From Streptomyces fumigatiscleroticus (lineage in GTDB: Bacteria > Actinomycetota > Actinomycetes > Streptomycetales > Streptomycetaceae), in assembly GCF_014647975.1 (NCBI RefSeq), contig NZ_BMQF01000002.1, positions 744,001 to 808,000 of the forward strand: a stretch of 64,000 nucleotides of DNA. The letters run 5' to 3'. Shown here one piece after another: positions 52,085-60,786 of this stretch. The position numbers and the translations under genes are program-made. Below the pieces are notes generated by a model, which was not told the origin of the DNA, made no database searches, and saw only the letters and a list, made by a program, of their open reading frames with translations. Within the stretch, counting starts at the first letter, position 1. Each line of letters opens with the position of its first letter.

Positions 52085-54286
52085 ATGCCCCGCTTCAGCA
52101 TCATCGTTCCGTCCCACGGGGTCGCGGGCCGCCTGTCCCAGGCGCTGGACTCGGTCCTCACCCAGTCCTCCGGCGACCTCGAGCTGATCCCGGTCCACGA
52201 CGCGCCGGGGTGCGCCGCGGCGGAGGTCGCCGCCGCCCTCGCCGAGCGGGACTCCCGGGTGACGGTCGTGCACTCGCCGCCCTCGGCCGGTCTCGCCGGG
52301 GCGCGCAACGCCGGGATGCGGGCGGCGAGAGGCACGTATCTGCTCTTCCTGGACGGCGACGACATCCTCGTACCGGGCGCGCTGGCGGCGCTGGACGCGC
52401 GGCTCGCCGAGACCGGCGACGTGGACGTGCTCTGGTTCGAGCACGAGCGCTGTTCCTGGTGGGAGGGCGAGCCGGGCAACCCGGCCGCCCCGCTGCTGGC
52501 ATCGGCGCCCGACGGGGCCTTCCCGCCCGGCCGGGCCCCGTGGCTGACCGGCGTGCAGCTGCCGGCCTGGAGCGCGGCCTACCGCCGTGCCTTCGTCGCC
52601 GGACACGGTCTGGCGTTCCCCGACGGGCCCTTCACCGACCTGGGCTTCGGTCCCCGGGTGACCTGGGCGGCCGAGCGCACGGCGGTGCTGCGCTCCGTCG
52701 TCGTACGGCATCTGCTGCGCCGGCAGGGCAACCGGCTCAGCCTGCCCGGCGAGCACCACTTCGAGCTGCTCCGGCGGGCCGAGGAGGTGCTCACGGACGC
52801 CGCCGGGCGGCAGCTGCCCGGCGAGCGGCTGGGCCCGCTGTTCGAGCAGCTCTTCGCCCTGGTCCTGAAGACGGCCGCGCACCCGCGGCGGCTGCCCGCG
52901 CGGCGGCGCGCCTTCTTCCGCCGGGCAAGCGGGCTCTACCGGCGCCACCGCCCCGCCGGCTTCCGGACCCCGGGCGGCAGCCTCGGCGTCCAGCACCGGC
53001 TGCTGGCGACGGGGCAGTACACCGCGTTCCGCGCGCTGCGCGGCGCCTACCGGGCCGCGACGGGGGCCGCCGGGAGCCTGCCGCGCCCCCGTATGCTGCG
53101 CACCCGGCTGCGCTACCGGCGCGCACTGCGCCGCCCGCTGGATCCGCACCTCGCCGTGTACTGCGCCTACTGGGGGCGCGGCTACGCGTGCAGTCCGGCC
53201 GCGATCCACGCCAAGGCCCGGGAACTCGCCCCGCACATCCGCGGGGTGTTCCTGGTGGAGCCGGAGGCGGTGGACTCGCTGCCCGAGGGCGTCGAGCACG
53301 CCGTCATCGGCAGCCACCGCGCCTGGGAGCTGCTGGCCCGCGCGAAGTACCTGATCAACAACGCCAACTTCGCGGAGGGCGTGGTCAAGCGCCCCGGCAG
53401 CGTGCATGTGCAGACCCAGCACGGCACGCCGCTGAAGAAGATGGGCGTGGACCAGTCGACGTACCCGGTGGTCGCCGCCGCGACCGGCAGCTTCACCAAG
53501 CTGCTGGGCCGGGTGGACCGCTGGGACTACAACCTCTCCTCCAACCGCCACTCCACGCGCGTGTGGGAGCGCGCGTTCCCGGGCTCCTACGAGCATCTGG
53601 AGTACGGCTATCCGCGCAACGACGTGTACTGCACGGCGACCGCGGAGGAGGTGGCCCGCATCCGGCGCGAGCTGGGCGTCCCGCGGGGCCGCACGGCCGT
53701 GCTGTACGCGCCCACGCACCGCGACTACCACACCGGCTTCGACACCGGCCTGGACCTGGAGGCCTTCTGCGAGGCGGCCGGCGAGGACGTGGTGGTGCTG
53801 CTGCGCGCCCACTACTTCTACGACCGGGGCGGCCGGCGCGGCAGCGGCCGGATCATCGACGTGACCGCGCACCGCTCCTCGGAGGACGTCTGCCTGGCCG
53901 CCGACGCGCTCGTCACCGACTACTCGTCGATCATGTTCGACTACGCCAACCTGGACCGCCCCATCGTCGTGTACGCCGACGACTGGGAGATCTACCGGGA
54001 GACCCGGGGCGTCTACTTCGACCTGATGGCCGAGCCGCCCGGCCCGGTGGCCCGGACGCCCGAGGAGCTGGCCCGCCTCTTCCGCGACGGCGAACACGCG
54101 GGCGCGGAGTCGGCGGCGCTGCGGGCCGCGTTCCGGGAGCGGTTCTGCGAGTTCGACGACGGGCGGGCCGCCGAGCGGGTCGTGCGCCGGGTGCTGCTGG
54201 GCGAGGAGCCGGCGGCGATCCCGCCCGTCACCCCGCTCGCCGCACGCGTTCCGGCCCCCGCCGCCGCCACTCTCGTGAGGAGCTGA
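52085..54286 (+). CDS. GT2-CDP-glycerol glycerophosphotransferase fusion, paralog 2
   Basis: A 733-aa paralog with the same two-domain plan. The GT2 motifs FSIIVPSHGV and FLDGDDILVPG are present, but the usual DDCSPD block is altered to VHDAPGCAA, suggesting a changed donor site. The TagF-like domain is the most canonical of the three, with QHGTPLKKMGVD (His at about 446), YPRNDVY, LYAPTHRDY, LLRAHYFYDRGG and TDYSSIMFDYANLDRPI. The start is ATG at 52085 with AGAAAGAGCAG upstream. It is separated from paralog 1 by 160 bp and from paralog 3 by 7 bp. Confidence 0.9.
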   Translation: MPRFSIIVPSHGVAGRLSQALDSVLTQSSGDLELIPVHDAPGCAAAEVAAALAERDSRVTVVHSPPSAGLAGARNAGMRAARGTYLLFLDGDDILVPGALAALDARLAETGDVDVLWFEHERCSWWEGEPGNPAAPLLASAPDGAFPPGRAPWLTGVQLPAWSAAYRRAFVAGHGLAFPDGPFTDLGFGPRVTWAAERTAVLRSVVVRHLLRRQGNRLSLPGEHHFELLRRAEEVLTDAAGRQLPGERLGPLFEQLFALVLKTAAHPRRLPARRRAFFRRASGLYRRHRPAGFRTPGGSLGVQHRLLATGQYTAFRALRGAYRAATGAAGSLPRPRMLRTRLRYRRALRRPLDPHLAVYCAYWGRGYACSPAAIHAKARELAPHIRGVFLVEPEAVDSLPEGVEHAVIGSHRAWELLARAKYLINNANFAEGVVKRPGSVHVQTQHGTPLKKMGVDQSTYPVVAAATGSFTKLLGRVDRWDYNLSSNRHSTRVWERAFPGSYEHLEYGYPRNDVYCTATAEEVARIRRELGVPRGRTAVLYAPTHRDYHTGFDTGLDLEAFCEAAGEDVVVLLRAHYFYDRGGRRGSGRIIDVTAHRSSEDVCLAADALVTDYSSIMFDYANLDRPIVVYADDWEIYRETRGVYFDLMAEPPGPVARTPEELARLFRDGEHAGAESAALRAAFRERFCEFDDGRAAERVVRRVLLGEEPAAIPPVTPLAARVPAPAAATLVRS

Positions 54287-54293
54287 CGAAGAC

Positions 54294-56513
54294 GTGCCCC
54301 GCTTCAGCATCATCGTCCCCGTCTTCCGGGTGCAGGGCTTTCTGGAGGAGTGCCTGGACTCGGTCCTGGAGCAGTCCTTCCGGGACATCGAGGTGATCGC
54401 CGTGAACGACTGCTCGCCGGACGGCTGCGGCGAGATCCTCGACGCCTGCGCGGCCCGCGACGCGCGCGTGCGCGTGCTGCACCTGCCGGAGAACGTCGGT
54501 CTGGGCCGCGCCCGCAACGCCGGGATGCCGCACGCCACCGGCGACTACCTGCTCTTCCTGGACAGCGACGACACTCTCACCCCGGGCGCCCTGCGGGCGA
54601 TGGCCGACCGCCTTCAGGAGAGCGCCGACCCGGACGTGCTGGTCTTCGACTACGCGCGCACCCACTGGTGGGGCGGCACCCGCCGCAACGTGCTCGCGCA
54701 TCTGCTGGCCGAGGACGACGCCGCCTTCACGGCCGCCGAACGCCCGCAGATCCTCGACCTGCTGATGGTGGTCTGGAACAAGGCCTACCGGCGGTCCTTC
54801 GTCGAGCGGGAGGGGTTCGCCTTCCCGCCCGGCTACTACGAGGACACGCCCTGGACCTTCCCCGTCATGCTCAGCGCCGGGCGGATCGCCACCCTGGACC
54901 GGATCTGCCTGAACTACCGGCAGCGGCGGCAGGGCAACATCCTCTCCACCACCAGCCGCAAGCACTTCGACATCCACGAGCAGTACGAGCGGGTCTTCGC
55001 GTTCGTCGACTCCCGCCCGGCGCTGGCGGGCTGGCGGCCGTATCTGCACACCAAGATGGGCGAGCACTGTCTGGACATCCTCGCCAAGCCGGACCGGCTG
55101 CCCCCGTCGGACAAGGCGGAGTTCTTCCACCGTACGGCCGGGATGTTCCGCCGGTACCGGCCCGAGGGCGCCGTGGTCCCGCCGGAGCTGCGGGTGCTGG
55201 AGGGCGGCTACCCCGCCTACCGGGTCCGGCGGCAGGCCGGTCGGGCGGCCCGGGAGCTGGGGCGGCGGGCGCGCCGGGCCCGTACGGCGGCGGGCGGGCG
55301 GCTCGGGCGGGCCCGGTCCGCGCTGGGCGTGCGCCGCCCGCTGGACCCGGAGCTCGCCGTGTACTCGGCGTTCTCGCACCGGGGCGTGCTCGGCGATCCG
55401 GCCGCCATCTACCACAAGGCGCGCGAACTCGCCCCGCACCTGCGCGGGGTGTGGGTGGTGCGCGACGAGGAGCAGGCGGCGCTGCTGCCGCCGGACGTGG
55501 AACACGTGCTCCTGGGCTCCGCGCGCTACCGCCGGATCACCGAGCGGGCCACGTACTTCGTCAACAACGTCAACTGGCCCGGCACCCTCGTCAAACGCCC
55601 CGGCAGCGTGCACATCCACACCCATCAGGGCACCCCGCTCAAGTACATGGGCGCCGACCTGCTGGACAAGCCCGGCGCCCGGTACGGCCTGGACGTGCCG
55701 CAGATGCTGCGCCGCGCCGACCGCTGGGACTACAGCCTGGTCGCCAACCGCCACTCCGAGCTGGTGTGGGAGCGCGCCTACCCGTGCCACTTCACCTCGC
55801 TGCGCACCGGCAGCCCGCGCAACGACGTCCTGGTCAACGCCGGTTCCGGGCACGGCGACCGGGTCCGTGCCCGGCTCGGCGTCCCGGCCGGCCACACCGT
55901 CGTGCTGTACGCGCCCACCCGCCGCGACCACCGGCGGGGCGGCCACGTCGACCGGATCGACCTGGCCCGGTTCGCCGCTGACCTCGGCCCGGACCACACC
56001 CTGATCGTCCGGCTGCACCCCTCGCTCGCCACCGGCCCGGCGCGCGGTCTGGGCCTGGCGGAGCTGCACCGCCGCGGCGTCCTGATCGACGCGACGGACG
56101 AGCCGCACGTCGAGGATCTGATGCTCGCCTCCGACGTGCTGCTCACCGACTACTCCGCCCTGATGTTCGACTACGCCGTCCTGGACCGGCCGCTGGTGAT
56201 CCACGCCGACGACTGGGGCACGTACACGGCGAGCCGCGGCGCCTACTTCGACCTCACCGCCGCACCGCCGGGCCCGGTGACGCGCTCCCACGAGGAGCTG
56301 GCGGGGCTGTTCGCCGCCGGGGCGTGGCGGGAGGAGGGGGCGGCGCGGGCGCGCTCCGCGTTCCGGGACCGGTTCTGCGAGTTCGACGACGGGCGGGCGG
56401 CCGAGCGGGTGGTGCGGACGCTGATGCTGGGCGAGCCGATGGCCCCGCCCGCCGCCGTCCCGGACGCGTCCGCCGCCCCGGCCGCCGGCCGTGACCTGCT
56501 GACGTCGTCGTGA
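54294..56513 (+). CDS. GT2-CDP-glycerol glycerophosphotransferase fusion, paralog 3
   Basis: A 739-aa paralog, closest in its GT2 half to paralog 1 (FSIIVPVFRV, AVNDCSPDGCG, FLDSDDTLTPG and the shared MVVWNKAYRR and FPPGYYEDTPWTFP blocks). The TagF-like half has VKRPGSVHIHTHQGTPLKYMGADLL with Gln at about 445 in place of the usual His, SPRNDVLV, LYAPTRRDH, RLHPSLATG and TDYSALMFDYAVLDRPL. The GTG start follows GAGGAGCTGACGAAG. Its stop overlaps the GTG of the next membrane-protein gene (GTGA), tying the two products together. Confidence 0.9.
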   Translation: MPRFSIIVPVFRVQGFLEECLDSVLEQSFRDIEVIAVNDCSPDGCGEILDACAARDARVRVLHLPENVGLGRARNAGMPHATGDYLLFLDSDDTLTPGALRAMADRLQESADPDVLVFDYARTHWWGGTRRNVLAHLLAEDDAAFTAAERPQILDLLMVVWNKAYRRSFVEREGFAFPPGYYEDTPWTFPVMLSAGRIATLDRICLNYRQRRQGNILSTTSRKHFDIHEQYERVFAFVDSRPALAGWRPYLHTKMGEHCLDILAKPDRLPPSDKAEFFHRTAGMFRRYRPEGAVVPPELRVLEGGYPAYRVRRQAGRAARELGRRARRARTAAGGRLGRARSALGVRRPLDPELAVYSAFSHRGVLGDPAAIYHKARELAPHLRGVWVVRDEEQAALLPPDVEHVLLGSARYRRITERATYFVNNVNWPGTLVKRPGSVHIHTHQGTPLKYMGADLLDKPGARYGLDVPQMLRRADRWDYSLVANRHSELVWERAYPCHFTSLRTGSPRNDVLVNAGSGHGDRVRARLGVPAGHTVVLYAPTRRDHRRGGHVDRIDLARFAADLGPDHTLIVRLHPSLATGPARGLGLAELHRRGVLIDATDEPHVEDLMLASDVLLTDYSALMFDYAVLDRPLVIHADDWGTYTASRGAYFDLTAAPPGPVTRSHEELAGLFAAGAWREEGAARARSAFRDRFCEFDDGRAAERVVRTLMLGEPMAPPAAVPDASAAPAAGRDLLTSS

Positions 56514-57784
56514 GGCCGCGCACCTGGGTGCTGGCCCTGGCCGCGGTCTTCGCCGTGCTCCAGCTCGCGAACGTCACCGGCCGGGACACCCCCGACACCA
56601 AGAACTACCTGTCGTACGCGCTGAGCCTGCGCGGCGAGAGCAAGCGGGCGGCGGCGGCCGCGACCATCGACTACGCGTGCGCGGGCCGGGCGTCCATCGC
56701 GCGCCGCAACCAGAACGTCGACGTGCTCCGCTTCCACCGGCCCGATCCCCGCCCGGGTGTCGCGGCCCGGTGCCGGGCCCGGGAGTGGCGGCTGGTGGAG
56801 CGGCGGCTGCGCGCGGGGCAGACCGGCGGGCACACCGTGCCCGCCATGCCGCGGCGCTTCATGCGGATCTTCGAGGCACGGCCGGGCTATCCGCTGTTCC
56901 TGCTGCCGTTCGTGACGCTGCTCGGCGTGACCTGGGGCGTGTGGGCGGCGGGCGTCGCCGTCACGGTCGCGGGCGGTGTGCTGGCCTTCCTGGTCCTGCG
57001 CACCCTGTCCGTGCCGGTGCCGCTGGCGCTGACCGGTCAGGCGCTCTTCTTCGTCCTGCCGTGCGGCACGACCGCCATGCGCCCGATGACCGAGGGGCTG
57101 ACCCTGACCCTGACCCTGGCGGCGGTGTGGGGCTGCGCGCTGCTGCTCCAGGGGCGGCGCGAGGGGGCCGGTCTCGCCCTGATCGGCGGGGCGCTGCTCG
57201 CCCTGTTCGCGGTCAAGCACTCCCAGGCGCTCTTCCTCGGGCTGTGCCTGGCCGGGGCGGGGGCGCTGATCGCCGTACGGCGGCACCGGCGGGGACGGCC
57301 GCCGGGGCGGGAGGTGCTGCTGATCGCGGGCGCCGGTCTGGGTGCCGTGTGCTGGACGCTGCTGCTGGCCCGGCTGCTGCGTCTGCCGTCCGGGGCGGAG
57401 AGCGTGCAGGACCTGCTCACCGCTCACTTCTCCCGGCCCGACCGGGAGCGCCCGTGGGCGGAGTTCTGGCAGTTGCAGGGCAACTTCTGGGTGGAGTGGC
57501 TGCGCCGCCAGCTGTGGGAGCCGCTGTTCGTGGCGGCCCTGGGCGCCGGGGCGTGGGGCGCGCTGCGGCGGCCGGCGTTCGGGGGTTTCCTGATCGCGGC
57601 CGCGTTCACCGGGTTCCTCACCCAGGCCGGGCACCCGGACATCACCATCTGGGGCGACCGGCTGATCGTGCCGGCCTGGCTGCTGCCGGTGCTGGGGGTG
57701 CCGCTGCTGCTGGAGCCGGCCGTACGGGGCCGGGTGAGCCTGCCGGCGCAGGGACACGCCGACCGGGCGGACTCCGTACGGTGA
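56510..57784 (+). CDS. Polytopic membrane protein, GT-C-like
   Basis: A 424-aa protein with an N-terminal helix, an outer loop (about 25-125) and about eight further hydrophobic segments. The loop starts with the acidic DTPDTKNYLSYAL and contains a conserved-looking MRIFEARPGYPLFLLPF. Such a layout is typical of GT-C glycosyltransferases that use lipid-linked donors, in which an early Asp/Glu loop is catalytic. No specific family is recognised. It is translated with paralog 3 through a GTGA overlap, so it likely acts on the same polymer. A GT39- or GT87-like role is inference. Confidence 0.7.
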   Translation: MRPRTWVLALAAVFAVLQLANVTGRDTPDTKNYLSYALSLRGESKRAAAAATIDYACAGRASIARRNQNVDVLRFHRPDPRPGVAARCRAREWRLVERRLRAGQTGGHTVPAMPRRFMRIFEARPGYPLFLLPFVTLLGVTWGVWAAGVAVTVAGGVLAFLVLRTLSVPVPLALTGQALFFVLPCGTTAMRPMTEGLTLTLTLAAVWGCALLLQGRREGAGLALIGGALLALFAVKHSQALFLGLCLAGAGALIAVRRHRRGRPPGREVLLIAGAGLGAVCWTLLLARLLRLPSGAESVQDLLTAHFSRPDRERPWAEFWQLQGNFWVEWLRRQLWEPLFVAALGAGAWGALRRPAFGGFLIAAAFTGFLTQAGHPDITIWGDRLIVPAWLLPVLGVPLLLEPAVRGRVSLPAQGHADRADSVR

Positions 57785-57877
57785 CCATTCACCCGTTGAG
57801 GTGACTTAGCGTCATACCGTTGACGTCGGCGGGAACATACGGGCAATGCCCCAGACGCTCCTGTCCCCGTCGGTCCG

Positions 57878-59497
57878 ATGAGCACCGGAGTCCTCGCCCG
57901 GCGCCCCGTGCGCGGTGCGACGGCGCTGCGCGGCGGCCGGATCCGGCGTCCCGGCCCGTACCTGGTCTTCGGCCTGCTGTTCTGGCTGCTGATGTCGCTG
58001 GCGTACTGGCGGGTGCCGCAGTGCTGCGACGCGGGCCAGCACGCGGCGGTGATCGAGCGTCTCAAGGCGGACCTGCTGCACCCCCGCCATCCGATGGCCG
58101 ATCTGCCGGGCGCGGGCAGCCCCTACTACTCGCCGTACGCCGTCGCGCAGGGCGTGTTCGCCCGGCTGACGGGGCTGGGCGGCTGGGAGGTGGTCCGGCT
58201 CTCCGGCCCGGTGAATCTGCTGGTGCTGCTGATGGGCATCGGCCGTTTCGTGCGGGTGCTGACGCCGCGGCCATGGGCCCCGGTGCTCGCGGTGGCGGCG
58301 ATGACGCTGCTGTGGGGCACCGAGCGCGCCTGGTGGAGCGGCTATCTGGGGCTGATCTCGATGACGGGCAACCTCGGCTATCCGTCGACGTTCGCGATCG
58401 GGCTGGTCCTCTGGGCCTGGGCGCTGACGGGGGCCCGGGCCCGGGACGCGGCCCGTGTCCGCTACGTCGGGCCGAGCGGGCTGCCCGGCCTCACCGGCTA
58501 CGCGGCGCTCGGCGCGCTGTACGGCCTGATCCTGCTGGTCCACCCGATCACGGCGGTGGCCGCGGTGCTGGGCGGCCTCGCCTTCGTCCTCGGCTGGCAG
58601 CGCGGCACCGGCGCGCGTGCCGCCGCGGCCGGGCCGCGGCGGTGGGCCGGGCCGGCCGTGGCGGGCCGCTGGGCGCTGACCGGGGTGACGGCGCTGGCGG
58701 TCGCCGCGTGCTGGCCGTACACCGATGTGCTGGCGCTGGCCGGGGACGGCAGCGTGGACGCGATGCACCGCAAGCTCTATCTCCACCTGCCCGGTCAGTT
58801 CTGGCTGTCGCTGCTCGGGCTGCCGGCGCTGTGGCTGCGGGCCCGGCGCGGCCCCCGGCGCGATCCGCTGGTGCTGATGTTCGTCATGGACTGCCTGCTG
58901 GTGACGTACGGCTGGATCAGCGGCCACTACACCTACGGCAGGCTGCTCGGGCTGACGGTGGTGCCGCTCCAGTTCGCGCTGGCGGTGGAGCTGGCGGCGC
59001 CCCGGCCGTGGGGGCGCGGGCGGCGCCTGCTGGGCACGGCGGCGGTGGCGGGCGCCTGCACCGGGTTCCTCACCGTCCAGGCCGGCGCGGTGGTGCCGCC
59101 CTTCCTGGACCCGGTCGGCTTCGCCCAGCCGCCGCGCTGGCCGGACTACGCCTGGGCCGCCCGGTACGTCCGGCCCGGCGAGGTCGTGCTCACCGACGGC
59201 TACTACGCCGCGCACTCGATCGCCGGCTACGGCCCGAACCTCGCCGCTCCGGCCTGGCCGGACCCCGCCCTGGACGAACGGGACCGGCGCAGACGGCGGG
59301 CCGACGTCCGCGCCTGGCTCGCCCGGGACTCCACCCGTGCCGAGCGCGCCGCCGTCGTCCGCCGCTACCACGTGCGCTGGCTGCTGCTGACGCGCTGGCA
59401 CCGGGTGCCCGAGGAGGCCGTGGTGGTGGCGTGGAGCGGCCGGACGGGCGAGGTGCTGGCCCGGGTCGGCCCCATGGACGACGGCCCTACCCGATGA
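57878..59497 (+). CDS. Polytopic membrane protein, putative glycosyltransferase
   Basis: A 539-aa membrane protein. The first helix (about 27-45) is followed by an outer loop RVPQCCDAGQHAAVIERLKADLLHP with acidic and His residues, as in GT-C enzymes. About nine more hydrophobic segments lead to a soluble C-terminal domain (about 425-539). No specific family is recognised. The ATG at 57878 is 93 bp after the preceding membrane-protein gene. Its last codons and stop lie in a 16-bp tandem repeat that reaches into the ohr gene. Confidence 0.7.
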   Translation: MSTGVLARRPVRGATALRGGRIRRPGPYLVFGLLFWLLMSLAYWRVPQCCDAGQHAAVIERLKADLLHPRHPMADLPGAGSPYYSPYAVAQGVFARLTGLGGWEVVRLSGPVNLLVLLMGIGRFVRVLTPRPWAPVLAVAAMTLLWGTERAWWSGYLGLISMTGNLGYPSTFAIGLVLWAWALTGARARDAARVRYVGPSGLPGLTGYAALGALYGLILLVHPITAVAAVLGGLAFVLGWQRGTGARAAAAGPRRWAGPAVAGRWALTGVTALAVAACWPYTDVLALAGDGSVDAMHRKLYLHLPGQFWLSLLGLPALWLRARRGPRRDPLVLMFVMDCLLVTYGWISGHYTYGRLLGLTVVPLQFALAVELAAPRPWGRGRRLLGTAAVAGACTGFLTVQAGAVVPPFLDPVGFAQPPRWPDYAWAARYVRPGEVVLTDGYYAAHSIAGYGPNLAAPAWPDPALDERDRRRRRADVRAWLARDSTRAERAAVVRRYHVRWLLLTRWHRVPEEAVVVAWSGRTGEVLARVGPMDDGPTR

Positions 59498-59559
59498 CGG
59501 CCCTAATCGATGACGGCCCTAATCGATGACGGGCCTACTCGATGACGGGCCTACTCGAT
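59480..59559. repeat. 16-bp minisatellite joining two convergent stop codons
   Basis: Five 16-bp units (59480-59495, 59496-59511, 59512-59527, 59528-59543 and 59544-59559) of GACGGCCCTA(A/C)(T/C)CGAT type. The plus-strand gene stop is at 59495-59497 in the first unit. The ohr stop (59551-59553) is in the last. The whole 53-bp gap is repeat. Confidence 0.93.
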
Positions 59560-59964
59560 GACGAGCTCGACCGGGATGTTGCCGCGGGTGGCGTTGGAGT
59601 AGGGGCAGACCTGGTGGGCCTGCTCGACCAGCTTGCGGCCGGTCGCCTCGTCGACCGTCGCGGGCAGCTCGACGCGGAGCGTCACGGCGAGCGCGAAGCC
59701 CTCGCCCTCCTTGCGCAGGCCGACCTCGGCGGTCACCGCGGCGTCGCTGACGTCGGCCTTCGCCTGCCGGCCGACCAGCGCCAGGGCGCTGCCGAAACAG
59801 GCGGCGTACCCGGCGGCGAACAGCTGCTCCGGATTGGTGCCCTGTCCGTTGCCGCCCAGCTCCACCGGCATGCCGAGCTGGAGGTCCAGCTTGCCGTCGG
59901 AGGTGACGGCGCGGCCCTCGCGGCCGTGGGTGGCGGTGGCGGCGGCGGTGTAGAGCGCGTCCAT
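59551..59964 (-). CDS. ohr: Organic hydroperoxide resistance protein
   Basis: A 137-aa thiol peroxidase of the Ohr/OsmC family that reduces organic and lipid hydroperoxides. The two redox Cys are at 56 (AACFGSAL) and 120 (VCPYSNATRGN), the Ohr pattern rather than OsmC. The ATG at 59964 is preceded by an AAGGGATGG ribosome site. It is divergent from ohrR, and the shared 132-bp region has OhrR-type palindromes. The gene ends inside a 16-bp tandem repeat. Confidence 0.95.
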   Translation of the reverse strand: MDALYTAAATATHGREGRAVTSDGKLDLQLGMPVELGGNGQGTNPEQLFAAGYAACFGSALALVGRQAKADVSDAAVTAEVGLRKEGEGFALAVTLRVELPATVDEATGRKLVEQAHQVCPYSNATRGNIPVELVIE

Positions 59965-60043
59965 GGGGAACCATCCCTTGCGAAACGTCGGAACTGGAAC
60001 GGGAACTGGAACGCCGAAGCGTCGTTGCACGACCAGTGAAGCA

Positions 60044-60064
60044 CACAATTAAGTTGTGCACAAC
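60044..60064. promoter_or_regulatory. Overlapping OhrR operator palindromes
   Basis: CACAATTAAGTTGTG (60044-60058) and GTTGTGCACAAC (60053-60064) overlap between ohr and ohrR, in a locally AT-rich patch. A further CCAATTGG follows. OhrR proteins bind AT-rich palindromes of this kind. Confidence 0.75.
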
Positions 60065-60096
60065 CAATTGGCCCGCCGAAGCGTACCCTGGTAGGC

Positions 60097-60567
60097 ATGA
60101 CCGCGCCCACAGCCGACTGGCTCCGTCTGGACCAGCAGATCTGCTTCTCCCTGAACGCCGCCGCCCGCGCCTTCGGCGGGGTCTACCGGCTGATCCTGAA
60201 GGACCTGGGACTGACCTACCCGCAGTACCTGGCGATGCTGGTGCTCTGGGAGCACGGCGAGCTGCCGGTGAAGAAGCTGGGCGAGCACCTGCGCCTGGAC
60301 TCCGGCACGCTCTCCCCGCTGCTGAAGCGGCTGGAGGCGGCCGGACTGGTGCGCCGGGAGCGCAGCGCGCGCGACGAGCGGTCGGTTCAGGTGCGGCTGA
60401 CCGAGGAGGGCACCGCACTGCGCGAACGGGCACTGGAGGTGCCCCCCAGGATCGCCGCCGCGACCGGGCTGGACCTCGACGAGATCAGCGAGCTGCGCGC
60501 CCGCCTGGACCGGCTCACCGGCGCCCTGGACGCGGCGGCGCTGTCGGAGACGCCGGGCTGCGCGTAG
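60097..60567 (+). CDS. ohrR: MarR-family peroxide sensor repressor
   Basis: A 156-aa winged-helix repressor. Cys16 in LDQQICFSLNAA is the conserved peroxide-sensing residue of OhrR. The wing region KLGEHLRLDSGTLSPLLKRLEAAGLVRRERSARDERSVQV is typical. A second Cys is near the C-terminus (PGCA), so one- or two-Cys chemistry cannot be decided. Oxidation should release it from the operators and derepress ohr and itself. Confidence 0.94.
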   Translation: MTAPTADWLRLDQQICFSLNAAARAFGGVYRLILKDLGLTYPQYLAMLVLWEHGELPVKKLGEHLRLDSGTLSPLLKRLEAAGLVRRERSARDERSVQVRLTEEGTALRERALEVPPRIAAATGLDLDEISELRARLDRLTGALDAAALSETPGCA

Positions 60568-60574
60568 CGCCTTC

Positions 60575-60616
60575 GAGGGGCGCGGGGAACCGCACGGCCG
60601 GCCACCACGGGCCCGG
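60575..60616. repeat. Dispersed intergenic element, copy 2
   Basis: The sequence GAGGGGCGCGGGGAACCGCA, then a region close to GACCAGCCACAACGGACCC, right after the ohrR stop. It matches copy 1 at 45607-45650 except for scattered substitutions. Both follow a gene 3' end. Confidence 0.65.
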
Positions 60617-60630
60617 AGACGACGCTCGGG

Positions 60631-60710
60631 CGCCCGGGACCGCCCGGCCCCCCCGCCGGCTCGATCCGGTGGCGCCCGAAACCGCCCGGCCCCGCTGGCT
60701 CGATCCGGTG
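60631..60710. repeat. Imperfect 40-bp tandem repeat
   Basis: CGCCCG-GACCGCCCGGCCCC-type units at 60631-60671 and 60673-60710, each ending GGCTCGATCCGGTG. It is in the 219-bp gap after ohrR and carries no reading frame of interest. Confidence 0.75.
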
Positions 60711-60786
60711 CCGTTGCTCGCCCTTGTCGATGATTGGCCGTGTATGACCTCTTCCACGGCATTCACCCGGCTTACGATCCGCCGTC

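Noticed and set aside
49534..52479. 981-codon minus-strand frame opposite GT2-TagF paralog 1
   Set aside because: Shadow frame without motifs; plus-strand domains are clear.
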